A stretch of DNA of 64,000 nucleotides from Macrolepiota albuminosa (GCA_027475525.1 JAMWFC010000084.1:236258-300257); one strand, 5' to 3'; counted from the stretch's first letter, positions 42,054-54,252 are shown. The notes: generated by a model not told the origin, from the sequence alone. Made by a program: numbers and translations.

Positions 42054-43380
42054 TCAGTGGATTGATAAAAAGTGGGCACACACATGCACATACAGGCCCA
42101 GCAGATGCCAGCAGACATTGGCAGATGTCAATGTGCATCAGCAGCTGCTAGCAGGCATCAGCCCACGAGTAAAAATCTCCTCTATTGGTGGACGTCATGG
42201 CATGAGTAAATCCTCCTCAAGGTTTTCACTTCCCTCTCCTCTCCCTTCCTCCCCACAACAACTCAAGGCTGTGCACCTCCCCTTTCCTTCTTTTCCCACC
42301 CCTGATGCCAGTGTACATCTATAAAAGGGCCCTGCAGACCTATGCAAGCCTACACATACCACTAGCAGATATTCACACAGGCTTACGTTGATCTACTCAA
42401 ACCTATACAGGCCTATGCTGGCCTGCATGGGGCACCAGCAGACATCTGCACAGGCCTATGCAGGCCCACAGGAGCTGGCTAAACCAAAAAAAAGTAACTC
42501 TTCATCTCATCTTTCATGTCTGTGGAGGAGAATCAAACTCCTGGCTTTGGAGAAGCCTCTAGCAATGAAATGCACTGACAATATAACTGTTGCACCACAG
42601 GTCCATTACTAATGGATAGAATCAAAAATCAGATAACACAATGAATGGTCATCCCTCTATGTCTCTGCATGTCCCTGCATCAATATTTAGAGGTGGAAGG
42701 AGGGTGGCATATCTCCCAAAACAGTTTTTGTGGCTTAAAAGAGGTGTTATCATCAGCTGGCATTTATCAAAATCTGTTGGCAGCCATTGGGACCTGCTGG
42801 CATCCATTGGCATTTGTTGTACATCCATTGGCATCCATCAGCTATCTGCTGGCATCCATTGGCTATCTGCTGGCATTTGTCAGCATGCATAGGCATCTGT
42901 CAGCAACTCCTAGCAACTCCCAGCATTGCCCAGCATCAGGGCAAAAGAGAAGGAAAGGGGATGTTTGGGTGTCTGCTGCAAGGGGTGGCAAAAGAGGAAT
43001 GGGGGTGGGGAGGAGCGTAGATGTCTGCTGGCACACCAGCAAATGTAGCAAATGTCAGACATGTCCACCGCATGGGGTGGTGTCTGGAGGAGCATGGAGG
43101 GTGGCAGAAGAGAGATGAGGGTAGAAAGAAAGGGGAGGAGCATGGGTGTCTGCTAGCATATCAGCAGACATAGCAGATGTTGAATATCAGATCAGAGGGA
43201 AGAAGAGAAGCAGGATGCATATGGTAGATGGGGGTGGCATGTGAGGTAGTATGGAGAGTGGAAAGAATGGCACTGGGAAGAAAGAAGAGGAAGGGCAGAA
43301 GGGGGTGTGTGAATGTCCACTGTCTGCTGGCATGCCAGCAAATAGTAGCAGATGTCAGCATGTGAGCTAGCTGATGTTAG
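42054..43380 (-). repeat. Composite repeat S, copy S2 (inverted relative to S1)
   Basis: Reverse complement of S1. It starts with TTCAGTGGATTGATAAAAAG and contains degenerate GCATCCATTGGC/GCAGATGCCAGC repeats. The tRNA-like module is in reverse orientation (about 42520-42615; GGAGAATCAAACTCC is the B-box side and TGTTGCACCACAG the A-box side). It ends next to repeat R copy C. Confidence 0.65.
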
Positions 43381-43383
43381 TAA

Positions 43384-43641
43384 TGATGACACCAACTGTA
43401 GTTGGGTGCACTGGACATTACACAGTACAACACTGTCTCCAGTGCCTAGTGTGCATAGTTGTGAGGAGTCTTGACAGAGTCTCAGTGTGCTTGAGTAAAT
43501 GTAATAGGACAATGTGCTTGATGATAGCATCTTGGACACTATCTAGCAAACTGTAAGCGCTGTAGTTAAGGCAAAGATATTTGAAACTAAAAGAATAGTA
43601 CAATGCAATGTGCCCATAGGTGGCACCATAAACAATGAAGA
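43384..43641 (+). repeat. Repeat R copy C, first part
   Basis: Starts TGATGACACCAACTGTAG. It is interrupted at 43641 by a solo LTR. Confidence 0.82.
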
Positions 43642-44140
43642 TGTAAGGGTGACCTCTAGAGGCTGTGGCTCAGTCACACAGCTGGCAGAGGGAAATCCAA
43701 AGTGTATTAGAGTATGTACTGACAATATCATAATAACTACTCACCTGGCAGAGGGAGATCCAAAGAGAACAAGTCTAGGGATTCCCTATGCCAGGTTGGA
43801 CACTTCTGGAGCCTCTGAAGCATGGGAAACAACTGTACAGTACAACAAAACCTTAAAAACTTGAAAATTGCCTACACAAATAATTGCACAAATAAGAGGC
43901 AAACTCTCGCAAATTCTGGCTTATATAAGCAGTCTGAAAGCAGTGCTGAAGGTCCCACACTTGTCTGAATGGTAGCTAAAGAACCAGAACACCTCAAGGG
44001 CTGAGAATAGTACTAACAAATAGTATTGAAAGAATAGAAATAGTGAAATAAAATAATGTCAGAAGAAATAAGAGAATGAATGAAAGGAGAGCAGAAGAAA
44101 TAAGGAGTGAAAGAAGCAAGAAATGAGGAGTCCCCTGACA
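43642..44140 (-). repeat. Solo LTR of family B
   Basis: 499 bp, begins TGTAAGGG and ends CCCCTGACA; the reverse complement is a diverged family B LTR. The 5-bp duplication GAAGA flanks it (43637-43641 and 44141-44145). It arises by recombination between the LTRs of a full element. Confidence 0.93.
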
Positions 44141-44239
44141 GAAGACAATAGAGACAAAGCTAGTGCCCAACTTAGTGACAAAATTAGGTCAGGCTAGCAT
44201 GATTTGAACGCTGAGTGTAACTTGGTGCTTGAAGGGTTA
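44141..44239 (+). repeat. Repeat R copy C, middle part
   Basis: Short stretch of repeat R between the solo LTR and family A copy 2. It ends with the target duplication GGTTA (44235-44239). Confidence 0.8.
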
Positions 44240-45099
44240 TGTCAGGTTCCGCTGACAACGGGGGCCTCCGGGGGCAAGCGGGTCCTTACTAGGTGAACTC
44301 GAAGTCTACGGAGAGTCTCTGGGTGAGTTCCGGAGTTTTGGATAGGGCGCGGGGTGGCTACGGAGTGCTGGAGTTCGTAAGAAGAGGTAGAGCAGGATCC
44401 CGGGCTAAGTCCGGGGTATGGGGTGGGAGTGGGCAGAGCCTTGCTAGGGCAGAGGGGTGATCGGAAAAAGAGACTGAGACCGGGAGACTGAGACTGGAAC
44501 CGGGAGACTAAGTTAGAATTGAAGTGAGACTTTTAGAAGGCCGGGAGACTTGAGAGAGTAAGACAGATAGATTGAGATAAGTACGAAATAGACAAGAGAG
44601 TATAGAGACGAGTTTATAGCAATATCAAGACTACCGTAACGTACTACGAGCTGCGGGTTAAGTACCAGGTGCCGGCTGAGCTCCGGCCCCCTGGGTAAGG
44701 TCCGTACCCCCTTCCATGTGGTGCGTCCCGTGCGGCGTATTGTCCGGGTGTCAGTCCTCTGTGGTCGTGTAGTCCCGGGGGGCGTAGATGGGTTGCGGTG
44801 TATTGCCCGGGTTCGGGAGTGGCACTGGGAGGGCGGCGTCAAGTGGGGGGCGGCCTCCGGCATGATCGATTGAGGCTTGGGGCAGTGTCCGGGGCACGTG
44901 GTGCATTGGCGGAGCTTTGGGCCTTATCCGGAGGTTGAGCATCGGGTTGGGCCAGGTTGGCCCTGGTCGGGGTGGCATCGGATCTAGTCGGTCTTGTCCC
45001 GATGTGTTCCGGGGATGCGCTGGGGGGTTGGGTTCCGAAGGAGGGGTTCCAGGCAGGACTTACTGGGGGGTCGGGGTGGCGTAGGCGTGGCTCATGACA
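44240..45099 (-). repeat. 3' LTR of family A copy 2
   Basis: 860 bp. On the plus strand it starts TGTCAGGTTCCGCTGAC and ends CTCATGACA. The self-priming 12-mer lies at 44621-44632. Confidence 0.94.
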
Positions 45100-45114
45100 T
45101 CACCCCCTCCTTTA
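45100..45114 (-). other. Polypurine tract of family A copy 2
   Basis: In element orientation AAAGGAGGGGGTGA is directly followed by the LTR start TGTCATG. Confidence 0.78.
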
Positions 45115-45249
45115 GCGCTGAGTCCCTACGAGGCGTTGGGGGGAGTGCCCTTCTTCGTGGGAGCCAAATTCAAAGTTTCGAAGGTTGATGCCATCAGTCG
45201 GGGGGCTAGAAAAGGATAGCGTCAGTCCTGGAAGGCTTCCTATCTTCCC

Positions 45250-47099
45250 ATGTCACGTGAACAGACGCCTCTCCGCTCCCCAACCCCTCCCCCGGCCAGG
45301 GATGACTCTTTGGCCACCTGGGAAGAGTACGATGTGCGTCGGAGCGCTTACAAGGGACGTCGGGACCGCCAGCACATTGAGGAACTTGCCTGTGGGTATT
45401 CCAGCGAGGTTCTCACGATACTGCTGACGTTATCCCGTTGCAGGGAGGATCTCGCAAACTTCGGACCCGGCACCGGTCGCCAGGCCCTCAACAGTCCAGT
45501 CCCCCTCCGTCCCTGTCCCTTCGGTCCGAGTCGAGCGGCGACCCACCCTCGGCGTGGCCCAAGTGTGGGAGGTTCTGGTGGTACAGCGGATTCCCCAAGC
45601 CCAGGTGATGGCGGAGCAGTTTGCGACGGCTCAGGGGCGACATCAGGGGCCGCCGGAACGAGCTTGGTGCGAGGCAGCGGGTCTGGTGCGTGGGTCTGCC
45701 TTCTGAAAGGTTTCTGCTGACCCCCATAGTGTGTGATGTGTGCGCGTCGGGGGGTGTCTTGTGTCTTTGAGGAGCCTATGGCGGGGTCTCGCCGAGATAC
45801 CTCCATGTGCATGGCGTGCCGCCTTCGACATGAGAGGTGTTCGGTGGTGTTGGCGTGGCGGGCGCGCTGCATGGCCCAGGAGCAGGGATGGGACAAAGAT
45901 TGGGTGATGGAGAAGCTGCGGGAGAGCCCCGGGACCAGGGCCCGAGCCAGGGGGCCAAGGGGGGTAGAGTCACACGTCGTCGTCCCCACGGGCATCGTGT
46001 GGTCGCACCACGGGTTGTTTTGGAGTCGTCGCCCTCGGAGTCGCCCCTGGCCTGGCAGGTGGATAAGGGCAAGCGATGGGCTCGAGAGTTGTCGGACGAG
46101 GAGGACGCGCCCTCCGCCCATCGTCACCGAGGGTTCCCCAGGGCTGGGGTCGACAAGGGCAAGCGACGAGCCCGAGACTCGTTGGACGAGGACGACGCGC
46201 CCCTTGCCCAACGTCGCCGAGGGTCTCCAGAGATTGAGGTCGTGGGTCCTTCAAGCCTCTCGGGACGAGTGTTTTTCCCCGGCTCTGGTCGTCTGGTCCC
46301 TGGCCTATCTCGCGTACCCAGGGCAGAGGAGGACCTTGCTGCCTCCCGCCGTCAGCTCAAGGAGGCCGGGGCTCGGGAACGCCATCTGCTGTCGCGACTC
46401 CGGGATGTCATCGAGGAGGGCCAGCAGGAGCGGCAGGCAAGGGAGGGGTTGCAGGAGGAGATGGGTGTGGTCATGCGGGCCCAGGAGGCCTTGGAGGCGG
46501 AGGTGGCAGGCTTGAGGGCTCGCTTGGAGCAAGGGGACGGGGTAGAGTCAGGACAGGTGGTGTCGGAGACGCGGGAGGCAGAGTTGAGGGAGTTGCTGAG
46601 GAGGGTGGAGGGAGCCCAGGCGACCCTGGTGCGTCACCGGGGCTGGCTGGTGGGGAGCATGGCAGCCGCCCGTGGCGAGGCTATGCGTGAGTGATCTTGC
46701 ACTCGTCCTGGAGTTCCGGCTGATCCTATTTTAGGTTGGGCCCGAGAACACCGTCTCCTGCTGGACAGAGGGGCTTCGGCGTATGCCTTCGTCCAGCAGG
46801 GCCTTGCAGCAACGCCGGGGCTTTTGTCGACGGAGGTGAATCGAGGGTTGGAGCAGTGAGGACGATTACTGGCAGCCCACCAAAGGTGCAATGTAATCAT
46901 TCCGGGGTTGTGGGTGGAGATGGCGGCGGACGCGGGGGAGCCCCTCCCCTCATATGAGGAGCGGGTGGCCGTGGTCCTGTCGTCAATGGAGGCTGCGATG
47001 GGGGCTCCCCTGGCGGCCCCAGAGTCGGGGGTGTTGAGGGAGGCGTCCGGTAGTGGGGCGGGAGCGTCGGGGAGTGCCAGGGGGCCTTCGAGATCGTAG
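45250..47099 (+). pseudogene. Antisense accessory gene of family A copy 2: Zn2Cys6-type cluster plus coiled coil
   Basis: ATG at 45250 (MSREQTPLRSPTPPPARD), 150 bp from the LTR. Exon 1 ends at 45666; a phase-0 intron (45667-45729, 63 nt, GTGCGA donor, CTGAC branch point) precedes the cluster CVMC-x6-C-x15-CMAC-x6-C, the same position as in copy 1. Then comes DKGKRWARELSDEEDAP and a long coiled coil (EDLAASRRQLKEAGARERH, VIEEGQQERQAREGLQEE). The frame changes once in the linker near 45950-46050 (1-nt shift or unseen intron). A 48-nt intron (46687-46734) leads to AREHRLLLDRGASAYAFVQQ, a TGA at 46857-46859, then LPSYEERVAVVLSSMEA, ending TAG 47097-47099. Pol ends 210 bp away. Confidence 0.72.
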
Positions 47100-47309
47100 G
47101 GGGCGTCTTGGTAGTCTTTTTCTTCTTCTTTTTTTTTTTGGGCATTGTATCTAGTGTAGTAGTAGCGTGTATATAAACATCTGGGGTTTTTTGGTAAGCA
47201 TAGGGGAATAAGAGTCAGGCGAAGAGGATGAGGAAACTTATGGGTGGGAGTTGAATCCCAGGTGAATCCAGAGGCAGGGGTTACACCCTTGTAGGCCGTC
47301 TGTGGAGTT

Positions 47310-50300
47310 TCAGCCCCGGAGGGCGCGGAGCTTGCCGGAGTGGGCCCGGTGGAACTCCCGGAGCTTGTCAGGGGCGGTCCTCAGGTTTCCCACGGGTTCC
47401 CAGGTGTCGTCTTCTGATCCGTAGCCGACCCATCATACGAGGTAGTTTACCTGCCCACGGATGATATGGGAGTCGAGGACATGATCCACCTCGTAGTGAT
47501 ACTTGTCGTCTACTTTGAGGGGCAGAGGTCGGTCGGGGCGTTGTCCCGGAAGCAGGTCCAGGGCGTGTTTCTCGAGGAGTCAGACGTGGAACACGGGGTG
47601 CAGCCCCTTGAGGCCCGGAGGGAGGTCGAGCCGGTAGGCATGGGAGGATACCTTCCGGACGATCTTGAAAGGGCCGAAGCGTTTGTGGTCGAGTTTTACT
47701 GAGGGGCGCCGGGTCTGGAGGTTGCGTCGGTCGAGCCAGACTAGGGTCCCGGAGGGCCAGTCGGGCGTATTTTCCTGCCGGAGGTTCGCATGCTTGGAGT
47801 AGGCCTTATTTGCGATGTCGATCTCACTCCGAAGGAATTCGTGGAGGTCCCGGAGGTCCTGGGCCGCTTCATGGGCAGCGTGGGCCAGGATATCCCGGAG
47901 GGATAGGGTCAACCGGGGGTGGTATCCCTTGTTCACAAAGAAAGGGGACACTCCGGTGGCGGAGTGGGGAGTGTTGTTATAAGTGAACTCGGCGAGAGGG
48001 AGTTCGGCGTGCCAGTCATTCTGGAGGTAATTGACGTAGATCTGGAGGTACTGTTTGAGGGTCTGGTTGACGCGTTCGGTTTGGCCATCGGTCTCTGGAT
48101 GGTAAGCGGTCGACAGGTTGGTCCGGATGCTGAGGGCCTTGCACAGGGACGTCCAGAACTTCGAGACGAAGAGGGGGCCTTGGTCGGAGACGATGTCATC
48201 AGGTAGTCCGTGCTTCGAGAACACGTGTTCAAGGAAGAGCCGGGCAAATCTTGGGGCGTTGTTGGTGGTGTGGCACGGGACGAAGATGGCCTGCTTAGTG
48301 AGTCTGCAGACAATGATGAGGATGGCATCGTACCCTTCCGATTCCGGGAGCTCAACGATGTGATCCATGGAGATGGATGACCACGGGCGCCTCCCCACGG
48401 GCAGGGGCTTAAGGAGTCTGTAGGGGCAGTGCCGGGGAACTTTGGCCCGGAGACAGGGTTCGCACGCTCGGACATACCGGGTGACGTCCTTCTTCATTCC
48501 TGGCCAGAAGTAAGTGCGGGAGATAAGTTGGAGTGTTTTACAGATTCCTGGGTGGCCATGGAGCTTGTGGTCGTGGTGCTGTCGGAGGATATCGAGGCGT
48601 ACATGCTTGAAGTCTGGGGCGTAGATGCGGCCGTCCTGGAGGAGCATTTTGTTATCCGGGGAGAGGGTGAAGGAGGGGTCAGGGCTTCGTCCGTCAGGAA
48701 AATTGTTCCGGGGGTCGTGCTGGGCGAAGTAGCTATCTTGGGGGGCGTCCTGAACCTGCCTCAGGATGCCTTCTTCATTCAGGATCAGTACCGCGTTGAG
48801 GTGTTTGGGAGGGATCACCACACGGTGGTTGAAGGTGTTTTGCTCAGCTTCGAAGGATTTCTTGGGGTAGACGTCGGGTCGTCGGGTGAGGGCGTCGGGC
48901 TTGGCTCCGAGTCGTCCAGGACAGTAGTGGATGGTAAAATCGTACTCCAAGAGGACCTCGGACCATCGGGCTTGTCGGCGGCTGAGGAGCTTGGTGGTCG
49001 TGAAGTACTGCAGGTTGTTATGGTCCGAGTAGACTTGGATCTGGTGCAGGATACCCTCGAGGTAAGCTCGCCACTGCTTGAAGGCTTCAACAATCGCAAG
49101 GAGTTCCTTGTTGTAGATGTCGTAATTGAGCTCGGCCGGGATCATTGATCGGGTGTAAAAAGCCATGGGTCGAAGCTCCTGGTTGTCCGGCTCCATTTGT
49201 GAGAGGATACCCGCGATGGCATAGTTGGAGGCGTCGCACTCCAGGACAACCAGGAGGGCGGGGTCGTAGTGCCGGAGGATCGGGGCTGAAGTGAAAACTT
49301 CCTTGAGTAAGGTGAACGCACTTTGGCACTTACTGTCCCACCCCCAGGGGGTGTCCTTCCGGGTTAGCCGGTTGAGGGCCTTGGTGATACCGGAGTAGTT
49401 GTCGATGAAGCGTCGGTAGAAGTTTGCGAACCCGAGGAAGGATTGCACTTCCTTGACGTTTTTCAGAGGCGGCCAGTTGAGGATTGCTTCGACCTTTGCG
49501 GGGTCCATGCGAACTCCGTCCAGGGTGACGATGACGCCGAGGTATTTGACTTCCGTAGTGTGGAACGAGCACTTCTCTGGTTTTGCGTGTAGGTTGTGAC
49601 CTCGGAGTCGTTCAAGAACTTGTCGGACATGGATTTGGTGTTCGTCAAGGGAGTCCGAATAGATCAGGATGTCGTCCAGGTAGACAATGACGAAGACGTT
49701 GTTTATGTCGTGGAAGATGTCGTTCATGAAGTACTGGAAGGTCGCGGGGGAGTTAGTCATTCCGAATGGCATTACCAGATATTCAAAGAGGCCGTAACGG
49801 GTGCGGAAAGCCGTTTTCCATTCGTGTCCCAGGGCAATCCGGATGTTGTTGTAGCCCGACCGGAGGTCGATCTTTGAGTAAACCTTGGCTTTGCTGAGTC
49901 GGTTGACGAGGTCTCCGATGAGAGGTAGGGGGTATTGGTTCTTCTTGGTGATCTTGTTCAAGCCCCGATAGTCGACGCAGAGGTGGAGGGATCCGTCCTT
50001 CTTCTTGGCAAAGAAAACCGGTGCGCCGGCCACGGAGATCGAGGCGTGAATGAAACCCTTACTGAGCATGTCGTTGAGGTAGTCCTTGAGTGCCCGGAGC
50101 TCGATCTTGGACATGTTGTAGACTTTGCTGAGCGGGGGACTCGCGCCGTCCTCAAGGTCGATTTTGTGGTCGTACGGCCGGTGCGGGGGGAGGTCCTTGG
50201 CGCTACCTTCAGAGAAGACGTCAGCAAACTCGTGATACTCAGGGGGAACAACTTCGGCGAGGAGTTGGTCTTCAGTCTTAGCGTTGGGGCCGGTGTTTTC

Positions 50301-51701
50301 GGCCCAGAGGTGTTCCTCAGGTAGCGTCGGGAATACCTGGAGTTGGTAGGCCGGGGTGCCATCCTGGAGAATTCGTGCGAAGGGGGTGTAGCCGATAATT
50401 TTGATGTCCGGGGTTCCCGGTGAGTCGGGGGGGTCGTTGGGTTCGGAGCTGGGCCTGGGGGGTTGGTGGTTCTGGGCGGGGTAGTGAGGCCCCTTGTAAC
50501 GATTTCGAGGGACGTTGGGGGAAAACTTGATGGGTTCCCTTCGGGGGGTTTTGGGGCGTCTCGGGTCTTCTGAGGCCCGTGGGTAGAGGTGGATGGCGGC
50601 GGCGAGGTGGGCCCCCAGGTTAGGGAAGGTCATGGTGAGGTCTTCCCAGCAGATGTCGGGGTTCACCTCCCGGAGCCAAGGGAGGCCTAGGACGATGGGG
50701 GTCGTTTCGGGGAGTTGCGTGACCAGGAAGTCGGCCAGGAACGTTAGGTCATTGTCTAGCGTTATGGTGGTGGAGTGTCCCTTTGTAATAAGTCCGGCAG
50801 TGGCGTTGTTCCCATTGAAGAGCCGGAGGCCGAGAGGTTTGTCGAGCTGGGTGTGGGGAAGGGCGAGGCGGTCGCTGATGAACATTCTGGTGGCTCCGCT
50901 ATCGATGAGGGCAGGGAGATGTTTGGTGGCGGTGCCGAGGCAGACATGGATCACGAAGAAGCGGGTGGCCTGGGAGCGGAGGCCAGGGGGCTCCTCCCGG
51001 GGGCACCGGGGGTTCTCCGGACCCGTTGGAGGTGGCGGGGGTTCGAAGGAGATTGCTTCTTGGGTTGCGTCTCAGTCAAGAGCAAGCGTGAGGGTCCTCC
51101 AGTCGATTCAGAGATTGGTGGCACGCAGCCATGGGAGTCCGAGGACGAGGGGGGCGGCAGCGTGGAGCCTGGTGACCAGGAGCCGGAGCGTCTGATGATG
51201 GCCGGAGGCAAAGGTCACAGGCATTTGCACGAAGTGGGTGATGTCGCCGGCGGAGGAGGAGTTTCCATCGAAGAGTCGGAGATGGATAGGGATGGGGAGC
51301 CTTTGGGGGGGCTGGGGGGCAAGGGCTGCCCAGGCTTCGTCGATGAAGTTGTCGGTGGCGCCGCTGTCAACGAGGGTGTTGACGGGCTCTGGAGAGGAGG
51401 CGAGGGTGGTACAAAGGAGGAGGGACTGTGGGGAGTGTGAAGGGAGGTGGGCCAGGAGGGTGTCCGAGGATTGTTGAGCCGTGGCGCAAAGATGGAAAAC
51501 CGGGGCGGAGAAGATGTCAGGGTCCGGACCGCGATTCAGAATGTCTTCTATTTTTAAATTGCTGGGTCGTTTTCCGTAAATTGGAAATCGCAGTTTTCCC
51601 CGTTGATGGTCCAGACGGCCCGACCCATGGTCTGGTGCTTTGGGCAACTGCCGATGAAGTGTCCGGGTTCCCCGCAGAGGAGGCAGGTGCCCTTCCGGCA
51701 T
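47310..51701 (-). pseudogene. pol: Pro-pol polyprotein of family A copy 2 with two protease domains
   Basis: One frame. First protease: VNTLVDSGATDNFIDEAWAA and APLVLGLPWLRATNL; TGA; IDWRTLTLALD; TGA; then the second protease: ALIDSGATRMFISDRLALP and TPIVLGLPWLREVNPDICW. RT: APVFFAKKKDGSLHLCVDYR, catalytic YLDDILIYS. RNase H: LVVLECDASNYAIAGILSQ, VYSDHNNLQYF. Integrase: HHDHKLHGHPG with CEPCLRAK, D in ISMDHIVELPE, D in VSDQGPLF, E in ETDGQTERVNQ. GPF module: HKRFGPFKIVRK. The chromodomain follows a TGA near 47580 and contains a second TGA ([21 protein letters not shown]), ending at 47310. All stops fit CGA to TGA. Confidence 0.92.
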
Positions 51702-54219
51702 CGCTGTTCCTGAACATCTTCAGGGACATCGATCCAGGGGCGGTCAGGGTTCCTGACTTGGTTTGCACAAAGAGCTTCCTCTTTGTCGTCTTCGGGGTGT
51801 TTGTCAGCTGGGACGTCGGGGTCATCAGGGTCTCCGGGGAGAGGGTCGGAAATGTCGTTGATGTCAGCTGCGTTGAGGGCGGCTGGCGGTCGTGGTGCCG
51901 GGGCACGGGGCGGTCTAGGGGGTCCTTGTCCTGGGGTCAGACGCGTGGTGGGATCTTGCGGCACCTGGCTAGGGACTCCGGAGTGATTAGCTTTCCAAGA
52001 GGGTCCTCCCAGAAGGGCCCAATGGCCCCGAGAGCCAGAGTACTTGTTGCGATCTTCCCAGTACCTCTGGTCGATCTGGGTCACCAGTGCCTTGTAGCCG
52101 TTGTATGTTGCCTGCTTGGGAGCAAGGCGGAGGACGTCCTTGATTCGCTGAGGGAGTGCTCGCCAGAGGGCGAACCGGAGGGTGTTGTAGTTCCAGCCCA
52201 TCTCATAGGCCTCCTTCTCGAATCGGACGATGAAGGTGGCAAAGCGCTCCTTGGATCTCATCCGGAGGTTGAAGAGGTTTTCCTCGGCTTCCACGACGGT
52301 GTCGAAGATGCCGAAGCGGCCGGAGAATTCCTGCACGAAGGCTGCCTACTGGGATAGTACGGGGTTGTTGGGGTCGAACCGGAGGAGGGCTGTGTAGTGA
52401 TCGAAGGCCAGTCCCTGCAGGTATGAGGCGGCAAATGCGACACGGGATCCTTCGAGCTGAAACGTGACGGGTTTGGCTTGGAACATGTTGAGGCACTGCA
52501 TCAGGAAGGTTCGCCACTTCCGGGGGTTGCATCCGTGGAAGGGTTCGGGCTTCTGTATGTCGAGCTTACCTTCCTAGGCGAGGGCGTCCCGGGTATTGTC
52601 CTGCGGGTTCGGTGGGCGCGGGGGGGAGCGGCATGGTAGTAATAGTAGTAGTGGTTCCGGCGGCGGCGCCCCATTCCCTGGGAGGTCCTCCGTCTGGTGG
52701 GCCTCCTCCGGGGGGCTGGCCGTGCCCTCTGGGCAGGGGTCCAGGGGCCCATTGGGGGTTGGGGGGCTCCCGTGGGGGCAGTGGGGGGCCGCCGGGTCCG
52801 AGGAGGTGGGCAGCGAGAGGAGGTCGTCCCGGGGGGAGGGAGGGGGTAGATGGGGGCCCTGTCCGGGGTGTTGGGGGAGTTGACCGTAAGGGGGTCGAGG
52901 GGGTCCCAGGTCGGGGCCATGCGAGGATCGGGGGGGCCTGTGGTTGGGGAAGGCCCGGGGGAGTCCTGGCTCGAAGGGGGGCCGAGGCGGGGCTGGCTGT
53001 GGCCGGGTGTCGTCCTGGGGTTCTGGGGGTCCTTCGCGGCCTCGGGGGGGGCGTAGGTCCAGGTGGGATGGGCGTTCGCGGTTAAATTTGGGGGCAGTAG
53101 CGGGAGGGGGTTTCCCAGGGTTGTCGGGGGAGGTCCCAGGTTTTGAGGTTTGTCGATGTACGAGAGGGTGTCGTCCGAGGTGTCGTCGCCCTCGGGTCGG
53201 GGTTTACCTCCCGGGGGCAGGGGGTTGCCTTCGGCCGCCTGTGCCCACGTGTTGAAGGTGCCGGGCACTGAGTAGGCTCGGGGACAGGCAGAGAGTCTGA
53301 CAGTGTGGGCGGCGGGTTGGTCGAAGAGGCCCCCAGTCGGGTTTAGAGACCGCAGGGTGGCAGAGGCGGCGTTGAGCTCCTCCTGCCGTTGTTGGTCTCG
53401 TGGCAGGGGATTCCCTCGGGTACCTGAGCGGGGCTCGTCCCTCTGGACGTGGAATGAGCAGGCCGGATCCAGGGGGTCTTCGAAGCGGCGGGGGTTGGGG
53501 CTGGTGTGGATTTCGTCTATCAGGCTCTGGAGTTCGTCCCGGAGCATCGGGTTCACTTGCAGCGTTCTTTTGGTGTTGTCGGGGAGGGTCCCTTTTAGGA
53601 ATTGGCCGTAGAAGCAGAGGAGGTGATTGGCCCATTCTTCCGGTGTGCCCCGGAGGTCGTGGTTGCCGAGGATGACCAAGAGGGCACGCGTGCGTCGGGC
53701 AAACTCCTCAGGGGAGGTGCGGAGCGCGCACAGCACTTCATCTCGCTGTTGGAGGTACTCCTCCGTTCGTCGCTCCAGGGGGGAGGTTGGAGGGCGGGCC
53801 GGCGGGGCCGCCATGGAGCGTGGCCGATTCTGGGGCGGTTCCGGGATTTCTGTATTCGAGGGGGGTGGTTGGGGTTGGGCGGCCTGTGGCCAGGGTGCGA
53901 ATGGCCCTCTGCTGGCTGGAGGTAGAGTGGCTCTCCACAGGGTTTTGGGGAGTCCCCCAGGTACCATCCTGTAGGTGCCAGAGTTGACGGGAGGGTTGGC
54001 GTACATCCGCCAGTCCGGAGGGTGCAGGAGCTGGCTGGCTGAGGGGCCGTAGGCTCCATTCGGATCGGGGGCCCAGAATCGGAGTGCGGGGTAGATTTCG
54101 GGGATCGGGGGTGGGTATATGGGTTGGAGAGTACTGTGGCTGTATTGTTCGGGTAGTGGGCGACCGTAGGCATCGGTTTGGTAGCCCACGGAATAGTAGA
54201 CGGGGGTGTACGTGGACAT
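51554..54219 (-). pseudogene. gag: Gag of family A copy 2 (proline-rich N-terminus, frame changes)
   Basis: ATG at 54219 (MSTYTPVYYSVGYQTDAY) opens a long proline-rich frame to 52501. The capsid region reads in the -1 frame from about 52600: a TAG after DNTRDALA, then GKLDIQKPEPFHGCNPRKW, FLMQCLNMFQAKPVTFQLEG, a TAG near 52349, then EENLFNLRMRSKERFATFIV and ALWRALPQRIKDVL. A CX2CX4HX4C knuckle (CLLCGEPGHFIGSC) lies near 51690, ending NDPAI* at 51554. Pro-pol overlaps in the -1 frame. The first frame change may be an indel in the low-complexity region or an intron. Confidence 0.8.
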
Positions 54220-54239
54220 CAAGAACGGGGTAAGGGGGG

Positions 54240-54251
54240 AGTCTTGATATT
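54240..54251 (-). other. Self-priming primer-binding site of family A copy 2
   Basis: In element orientation AATATCAAGACT begins one base after the 5' LTR. It is exactly complementary (12 nt) to AGTCTTGATATT inside the LTR (plus-strand 54614-54625 as AATATCAAGACT). No tRNA-type TGG site is present. Confidence 0.75.
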
Positions 54252-54252
54252 A

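Noticed and set aside
47919..50324. Plus-strand ORFs opposite family A pol (valine/glutamate-rich)
   Set aside because: Antisense shadows of pol without introns, domains or conservation in copy 1.
52612..53987. Long glycine-rich plus-strand ORFs opposite family A gag
   Set aside because: Shadows of the proline-rich gag on a GC-rich template; low complexity and no start context.
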